Shown piece after piece: positions 32,741-37,544 of a stretch of DNA of 37,544 nucleotides. The translations under genes and the position numbers were made by a program. This DNA is from Ciceribacter sp. T2.26MG-112.2 (lineage in GTDB: Bacteria; Pseudomonadota; Alphaproteobacteria; Rhizobiales; Rhizobiaceae). Position 1 is the first letter of the stretch. Every line of letters starts with the position of its first letter. Where the stretch lies: positions 1-37,544 of the forward strand of contig NZ_UEYQ01000030.1 in the NCBI RefSeq assembly GCF_900492205.1, read 5' to 3'. A model generated the notes under the pieces. It saw only the letters and a program-made list of their open reading frames with translations. It searched no databases and was not told where the DNA came from.

Positions 32741-33916
32741 TCATCGCGTCTCGAGCAGATGAAGGACCTCGCGCGCGACCGCCACTTCTTCATCGGTGGG
32801 GATCACAAGGACCCGTACTTTCGAAGTCGCCGCGCTGACCAAAATTCCGTCCTGCAGGTTGAGGTCCGGGTCTATCTGCACCCCGAGCCAGCCGGCCGCC
32901 TTGCCGATCATGTCCCGGATGGCTGGCGAATTCTCTCCGATGCCTGCCGTGAAGACCAGCATGTCCAGTCCGCCCAAAGCTGCGGCGAGAGAGCCGATCT
33001 CGCGTCCGGCGCGGTAGACGAAAAGATCGATCGCCGCCCGCGCCTCGGGGCTGTCGGATTCGAGCAGCCGCTGCATGTCGCCCGTGATCCCGGAGATGCC
33101 CAGAAGGCCTGACTGATGGTAGAGTAGCCTGGCAACTTCCTCCGCCCGCATGCCTCGTTCCTGCAGGAGGTACAGGACCACGCCCGGGTCGAGCGCACCG
33201 CATCGCGTGCTCATCACCAGGCCGTCGAGGGGCGAGAAGCCCATCGTCGTGGCCACGCTCTTTCCATCGAGCATCGCGCAGAGGCTGGCGCCGCTTCCGA
33301 GGTGGGCGACGATCACCCTGCCTCCCGCAGGAGGGCCGTACGACTTCCGGAGTTCGGAGGAGATGTAAGCAAAAGACACCCCGTGGAAGCCGTAGGACTG
33401 AATGCCCGTTTCAGACAGCCCGCGGGGAAGAGCGTAGGCTTTGGCGACAGCAGGCCGCGCTGCATGGAACGCGGTATCGAAGCACCCGACCTGCGCCGCG
33501 CCGGGGAACAGCCTCTTTGCCCGGTCTGCGATTTCCAGGTTCTGCGGCTGGTGGATCGGAGCCAGCGGAACCAGCCGACGCAGCTCCTCGACAACGTCAT
33601 CGTCGAGGAATGCAGGAGACCTGAACGTCCGCCCTCCGTGGACGATCCGATGGCCTACTGCTTCCAGCCGGGAGACACCGACCATGGAGCGGATTTCGTC
33701 GGCGACGATCTCCACAGCCGTTCCGATGTTCAGCGGTCCGGCGGAAAGGTCGCGTTGCCGTGCAGGCTCCCCGGCCCTGGAAACCCGGAGGCGGGGATTG
33801 GAATGGATGGATGCAACGCTGCCTTTCAGGACGAGGGGCAGGCTCGCTCGCCTTTCGTAGAGGGCGAACTTCAGGCTGGACGAGCCAGCGTTCAGGGCGA
33901 GGATCACTGGCGCCAA
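32741..33916 (-). CDS. ackA: Acetate kinase
   Basis: This 391-residue enzyme makes ATP and acetate from acetyl phosphate. It has the N-terminal signature ALNAGSSSLKF and the blocks HRIVHGGRTF, YGFHGVSF, VAHLGSGAS and FTAGIGENS. Two positions differ from the textbook enzyme: GFHGTSH is GFHGVSF and HLGNGAS is HLGSGAS, so this is a divergent branch. Start is TTG 33914-33916, chosen because GGGAGG lies 8 bases before it. It follows phosphoketolase by 22 bases. Confidence 0.93.
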   Translation of the reverse strand: MAPVILALNAGSSSLKFALYERRASLPLVLKGSVASIHSNPRLRVSRAGEPARQRDLSAGPLNIGTAVEIVADEIRSMVGVSRLEAVGHRIVHGGRTFRSPAFLDDDVVEELRRLVPLAPIHQPQNLEIADRAKRLFPGAAQVGCFDTAFHAARPAVAKAYALPRGLSETGIQSYGFHGVSFAYISSELRKSYGPPAGGRVIVAHLGSGASLCAMLDGKSVATTMGFSPLDGLVMSTRCGALDPGVVLYLLQERGMRAEEVARLLYHQSGLLGISGITGDMQRLLESDSPEARAAIDLFVYRAGREIGSLAAALGGLDMLVFTAGIGENSPAIRDMIGKAAGWLGVQIDPDLNLQDGILVSAATSKVRVLVIPTDEEVAVAREVLHLLETR

Positions 33917-33938
33917 TCCTAAAACCTCCCGTGGGCCT

Positions 33939-36329
33939 CTAGTCGCCCGTCCATTGCCAGTCGCGGACCTCAGGCATGTCCTGGCCGTGGGCCCTGATGT
34001 AGTCGTGATGCTGGAGGAGCCTCTCCTGCATCATCTGCCTCAGGCTCTCGCCGCTCGCACGGGCGGCGGGCGTCCTCTCCACCACGCTCTGTACCAAGTG
34101 ATAGCGGTCCAGCCCGTTAAGCACCGTCATGTCGAAGGGCGTGGTCGTCGTGCCTTCCTCGTTGAAGCCCCGGACGTGGAAGTTGGCGTGGTTGGTCCTG
34201 CGATACGTCAGCCTGTGTATCGTCCAGGGATAGCCATGATAGGCGAAGATCACGGGCTTGTCCGTCGTGAACAGCGCATCGAACTCGCGGTCGGTGAGGC
34301 CGTGGGGGTGAACCTCGCGCGGCTGCAAGGTCATCAGGTCGACCACGTTGACGACCCGTACGTTTAGGTCGGGCATGTGCTCCCTCAGGATCTGGACGGC
34401 GGCGAGCGCCTCCACCGTGGGCACATCCCCGGCGCAAGCCATCACCACGTCGGGGTCACCGGAGCCCTTGCCCGAAGCCCAGTCCCAGATGCCGATGCCA
34501 GCATCGCAATGGGCCCTTGCCTGGTCGAGGGACAACCACTGCCACGAAGGCGCCTTGCCCGCCACGATGATGTTGATGCGGTCCCAGGTCCTCAGCACAT
34601 GGTCGGTGACGCAGAGCAGCGTATTCGCATCCGGAGGGAGGTAGACGCGCACGATGTCCGCCTTCTTGTTCAGGGCGACGTCGACGAACCCCGGATCCTG
34701 GTGGCTGAAGCCGTTGTGGTCCTGCTGCCAGACATGGCTCGTCAGCAGGTAGTTGAGGGAGGAGATTGGCCGCCGCCAAGGGATGTCCCGGCTCGCGTCC
34801 AGCCATTTTGCATGCTGGTTGAACATGGAGTCGACGATGTGGATGAAGGCCTCGTAGCAGGAAAACAGCCCGTGGCGCCCGGTCAGCAGGTAGCCCTCCA
34901 GCCATCCCTGGCAAGTATGCTCGGAAAGGATTTCCAGTACCCGGCCTTCGGGGCCAAGATCGGTATCTTCCGGTAGGATCTGTTCCATCCAGGCGCGCCC
35001 CGTCACCTTGAAGACGTCCTGGAGCCTATTGGAGGCTGTCTCGTCGGGGCCGACGATGCGGAAGTTGCGCTGGGCTTCATTCGCCCTCATCACTTCGCGC
35101 AGGAAGCCCCCCATCGCCCTCGTGGCCTCTGCCTTCCCCTCGCCGGGCCGGCTGACCTCGACGGCATGCGGAGCCAGTCCTGGCATGTCCAGAGTCTTGC
35201 GGAGCGTCCCACCGTTCGCATGGGGATTGGCGCTCATGCGCCGGGTCCCCGCTGGCGTGGCGGAGAGGACCTCCGGGGCCGGGCTGCCGTCCTCTCCGAA
35301 CAGCTCCTCGGGGCGATAGCTCCGAAGCCAATCCTCAAGCATCCTGAGGTGCTCCGCGTTCTCGGCGAGGCCCGAAAGCGGCACTTGATGGGAACGCCAG
35401 AAACCCTCGGTCTTGAGGCCGTCGACCTCCTTCGGCCCGGTCCAGCCCTTAGGGCTCCGCAGCACGATCATCGGCCAGCGGGGGCGTTCTTTCCTTCCAT
35501 TTCCTGCACGGGCATCTTCCTGGATCTCGCGGATGTTCCTGAAAGCCTCGTCCAGCACCGAAGCCATCCGCTCGTGCATTTCGGACGGATCGTCCCCTTC
35601 CACGAAGAGCGGTTCGTGGCCGTAGCCCACCAGGAGCGAGCGCAGTTCCTCCGGCGGGATACGGGCCAGCACGGTCGGACTGGCGATCTTGTACCCGTTG
35701 AGGTGAAGGATAGGGAGAACGGCGCCGTCATGCGCGGGGTTCAGGAACTTGTTCGAGTGCCAGGCGGCCGCGAGCGGCCCCGTCTCGGCTTCGCCGTCTC
35801 CGATCACGCAGGCGACGACCAGGTCCGGATTGTCGAAGGCAGCCCCATAGGCATGGGAAAGCGCATAGCCAAGCTCCCCGCCTTCGTTGATGGAACCCGG
35901 CACTTCTGGCGCGGCGTGACTTGGAATTCCGCCCGGGAACGAGAATTGGCGGAACAGCTTCTGCAGGCCTGCCTCGTCCAGAGAGACATCAGGGTTGAGT
36001 TCGCTGTAGGTGCCTTCGAGATAGGTGTTGGCGACCATTGCGGGGCCGCCGTGACCCGGCCCGCAGACGTAGATCACGTTCGCGTCCCGGAGCCTGATCA
36101 CCCTGTTGAGGTGGGCGTAAATGAAATTCAGTCCCGGCGATGTCCCCCAGTGCCCGAGGAGCCGCGGCTTCACGTGCTCCAGCTTGAGCGGCTCGCGCAG
36201 GAGCGGGTTGTCGAGCAGGTAGATCTGCCCGACGGTGAGATAGTTCGAGGCACGCCAGTAGGCGTCCATGCCATGAAGCTCTTCTTGGGAGAGCGCCGTT
36301 GCGGCGGGAACCTTTGGCTGGGGGGGCAT
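33939..36329 (-). CDS. xfp: Xylulose-5-phosphate/fructose-6-phosphate phosphoketolase
   Basis: This 796-residue ThDP enzyme splits xylulose 5-phosphate (or fructose 6-phosphate) with phosphate into acetyl phosphate and glyceraldehyde 3-phosphate (or erythrose 4-phosphate). Canonical blocks are present: [43 protein letters not shown] and [13 protein letters not shown] 36327-36329 has AAGGAG upstream. With ackA and GAPDH it forms a complete acetate-yielding bypass. Confidence 0.96.
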   Translation of the reverse strand: MPPQPKVPAATALSQEELHGMDAYWRASNYLTVGQIYLLDNPLLREPLKLEHVKPRLLGHWGTSPGLNFIYAHLNRVIRLRDANVIYVCGPGHGGPAMVANTYLEGTYSELNPDVSLDEAGLQKLFRQFSFPGGIPSHAAPEVPGSINEGGELGYALSHAYGAAFDNPDLVVACVIGDGEAETGPLAAAWHSNKFLNPAHDGAVLPILHLNGYKIASPTVLARIPPEELRSLLVGYGHEPLFVEGDDPSEMHERMASVLDEAFRNIREIQEDARAGNGRKERPRWPMIVLRSPKGWTGPKEVDGLKTEGFWRSHQVPLSGLAENAEHLRMLEDWLRSYRPEELFGEDGSPAPEVLSATPAGTRRMSANPHANGGTLRKTLDMPGLAPHAVEVSRPGEGKAEATRAMGGFLREVMRANEAQRNFRIVGPDETASNRLQDVFKVTGRAWMEQILPEDTDLGPEGRVLEILSEHTCQGWLEGYLLTGRHGLFSCYEAFIHIVDSMFNQHAKWLDASRDIPWRRPISSLNYLLTSHVWQQDHNGFSHQDPGFVDVALNKKADIVRVYLPPDANTLLCVTDHVLRTWDRINIIVAGKAPSWQWLSLDQARAHCDAGIGIWDWASGKGSGDPDVVMACAGDVPTVEALAAVQILREHMPDLNVRVVNVVDLMTLQPREVHPHGLTDREFDALFTTDKPVIFAYHGYPWTIHRLTYRRTNHANFHVRGFNEEGTTTTPFDMTVLNGLDRYHLVQSVVERTPAARASGESLRQMMQERLLQHHDYIRAHGQDMPEVRDWQWTGD

Positions 36330-36500
36330 GCCAGTACTCCTTCTCAATAATTGTCTCGGTATCTGATCGTTCAGCTTGAGTTACGAACACGATAGGGTTC
36401 CGCCTGGCCGGGGTCCTCAATTGCACGGTGAACATTGCTGCAGCATTACAGCTAGCTGAGGTTCTGGCACCATCATCGGCGCGGCGCCCGAGATCGACTG

Positions 36501-37544
36501 TCAAGGACAATCCCTCCCGTGGACGCAACCGGTGAGATCCGCCGTTGCGGTCGTGAACACGGGGGCGAAGCCGCCGCCTGGCGTTCGTGCGTTCGTTGTC
36601 TGCCCTTGGTACAGACGTGCGGTGACGAACTGCACTTGGCCCGCGTAGACGTAGTTGCGGACGTCGAACTTCAAGGCCCGCGCCGGACCAGGTTCGCCGA
36701 CCAGCCGCTCGCCGGGAGACACAAGTTCCTGTGCGACGTAGTCCCCGGCAAGGATCTCGCTCCAGACGCGCCTCGTCAGCTTGTCGCCGCGGTAGGCTGC
36801 CCTGCTTCCAAATCCGGAGGCGGGCTTGAAGAACAATTTTCGGCGCCGCGCCCAGAGAGACTCTGCATTGTCCGCGTCGACGAGTTCGGTTTTCGGAACA
36901 CCTGTCGCCAGCGTACCTGAAATCTCGTCGGGCACCCCGAGTGCGAGCAGCCCGGGGCGATCGCTGAGCACCGCCAGATTTCGTTTGTTGGCATACAAGG
37001 CATGCGCGAAGGGGTGCGGCGTCAGCACCACCGCACGTTCGAGATAGGCTTCGCGAAGAACTTGATGAGCTGGCTCTTGCAGCGTGAAATCGGTGAGCCG
37101 ATTGTACACAAGATCTATAAGACCCTGATCATGCCAGAGGCTGCCGTCGCGCAACTGCAATGCCGAGGGATCCGCTATGACTGCATCGATCCCGTGATGC
37201 TCGAAGAGGCGCTTGAACAACAGAAACTCAGGGTAGAGATACTGCTCCTCCGGACGCTCGTCGACGATGGCAATGCGATGCAAAGGCTGTTGCCCACGTT
37301 CGAGACGCCATTCGGCGAGGAACATGTCGAAGAAGGCCTCTTCCAGGGCATCGAGCGTGTCCGCCCCCGGCACCATGGACTTGACTGCCTCACAGCATGC
37401 CCGTTGGGCGCGCGCCAGCGAAAGGTTGAGGAGGGCGCCGCCTGCATTGGTATTGATCTCGATGAGCTTGGGCTCGTCGGATGCCAGGTGGAAGTCGAAG
37501 CTCATGAACACGCCCAGCGCCCGGGGTTCGAACCGAGCTATGTC
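36501..37544 (-). CDS. Hypothetical ATP-grasp-like protein, 5' end beyond the window
   Basis: At least 348 codons of an unfinished gene. A block MSFDFH...PKLIEINTNAGG resembles the metal-binding end of ATP-grasp ligases (E-x-N-x-N), and KLFFKPASGFGSRA could be a nucleotide loop. I cannot name the family. It is 171 bases upstream of phosphoketolase on the same strand, so it may belong to the same transcript. The start codon lies beyond 37544. Confidence 0.6.
   Translation of the reverse strand, partial: DIARFEPRALGVFMSFDFHLASDEPKLIEINTNAGGALLNLSLARAQRACCEAVKSMVPGADTLDALEEAFFDMFLAEWRLERGQQPLHRIAIVDERPEEQYLYPEFLLFKRLFEHHGIDAVIADPSALQLRDGSLWHDQGLIDLVYNRLTDFTLQEPAHQVLREAYLERAVVLTPHPFAHALYANKRNLAVLSDRPGLLALGVPDEISGTLATGVPKTELVDADNAESLWARRRKLFFKPASGFGSRAAYRGDKLTRRVWSEILAGDYVAQELVSPGERLVGEPGPARALKFDVRNYVYAGQVQFVTARLYQGQTTNARTPGGGFAPVFTTATADLTGCVHGRDCP

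Noticed and set aside
1..37544. CRISPR arrays, tRNA or rRNA genes
   Set aside because: No regularly spaced repeats and no recognisable tRNA or rRNA sequence were seen.

Overview
The window looks like chromosome-, plasmid- or island-borne DNA from an alphaproteobacterium of the Rhizobiales type. The DNA is GC-rich, the copper circuits are built like the rhizobial ActP/HmrR (CopA/CueR) system, several intergenic sites resemble FixK/FNR anaeroboxes, and an IS6-family element is present. Species cannot be fixed from the sequence alone. Almost every gene belongs to one of two themes: copper/heavy-metal handling, or a phosphoketolase-type carbon and nucleotide salvage metabolism.

Left part (1-3360, minus strand): the N-terminal half of a Tat-exported CopA-type multicopper oxidase, a small secreted protein broken by an in-frame TAG, a YVTN beta-propeller protein and a small Cys-rich secreted protein. 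Positions 3495-12910 (minus strand) hold a tight gene train: copZ, a CopB-type P1B ATPase, a PRPP-synthetase homologue, a divergent phosphoketolase-family enzyme, a beta-CASP metallo-beta-lactamase nuclease, an AMP/thymidine phosphorylase and a cytochrome b561. Four of the five junctions from the ATPase to the cytochrome overlap or lie within 7 bases, so the six genes after copZ are probably one transcript. Enzymatically this could convert RNA to nucleoside monophosphates, then to pentose phosphates and C2/C3 compounds.

Middle part (12950-22280): a divergent pair of CueR-like promoters drives copZ one way and a glutaredoxin/ferredoxin-reductase pair the other way. A Crp/Fnr-family regulator, a second small Cys-rich protein, a NifX-like protein, a DUF2933 membrane protein and a LysR regulator follow. 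A second divergent CueR-like promoter pair then drives copZ-DUF305 leftward and copA-cueR rightward.

Right part (22288-37544): a type II (archaeal-type) GAPDH with a membrane methyltransferase; an IS6 element that has removed the start of a second copA, leaving its cueR; cytochrome c'; a third small Cys-rich protein; a CPC-type ATPase with a His-rich and Cys-rich N-terminus plus a DUF2933 protein; a truncated semialdehyde dehydrogenase; and finally a phosphoketolase - acetate kinase - second type II GAPDH operon preceded by a partial ATP-grasp-like gene.

Palindromes of the TTGAT-N4-ATCAA type (one perfect, several near-perfect) lie upstream of at least seven genes. My main hypothesis is a low-oxygen (or NO) and copper-linked module in which RNA/nucleotide carbon is routed through phosphoketolase chemistry to acetyl phosphate, acetate and ATP. 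The gene identities are well supported; the joint pathway and its control are inference.
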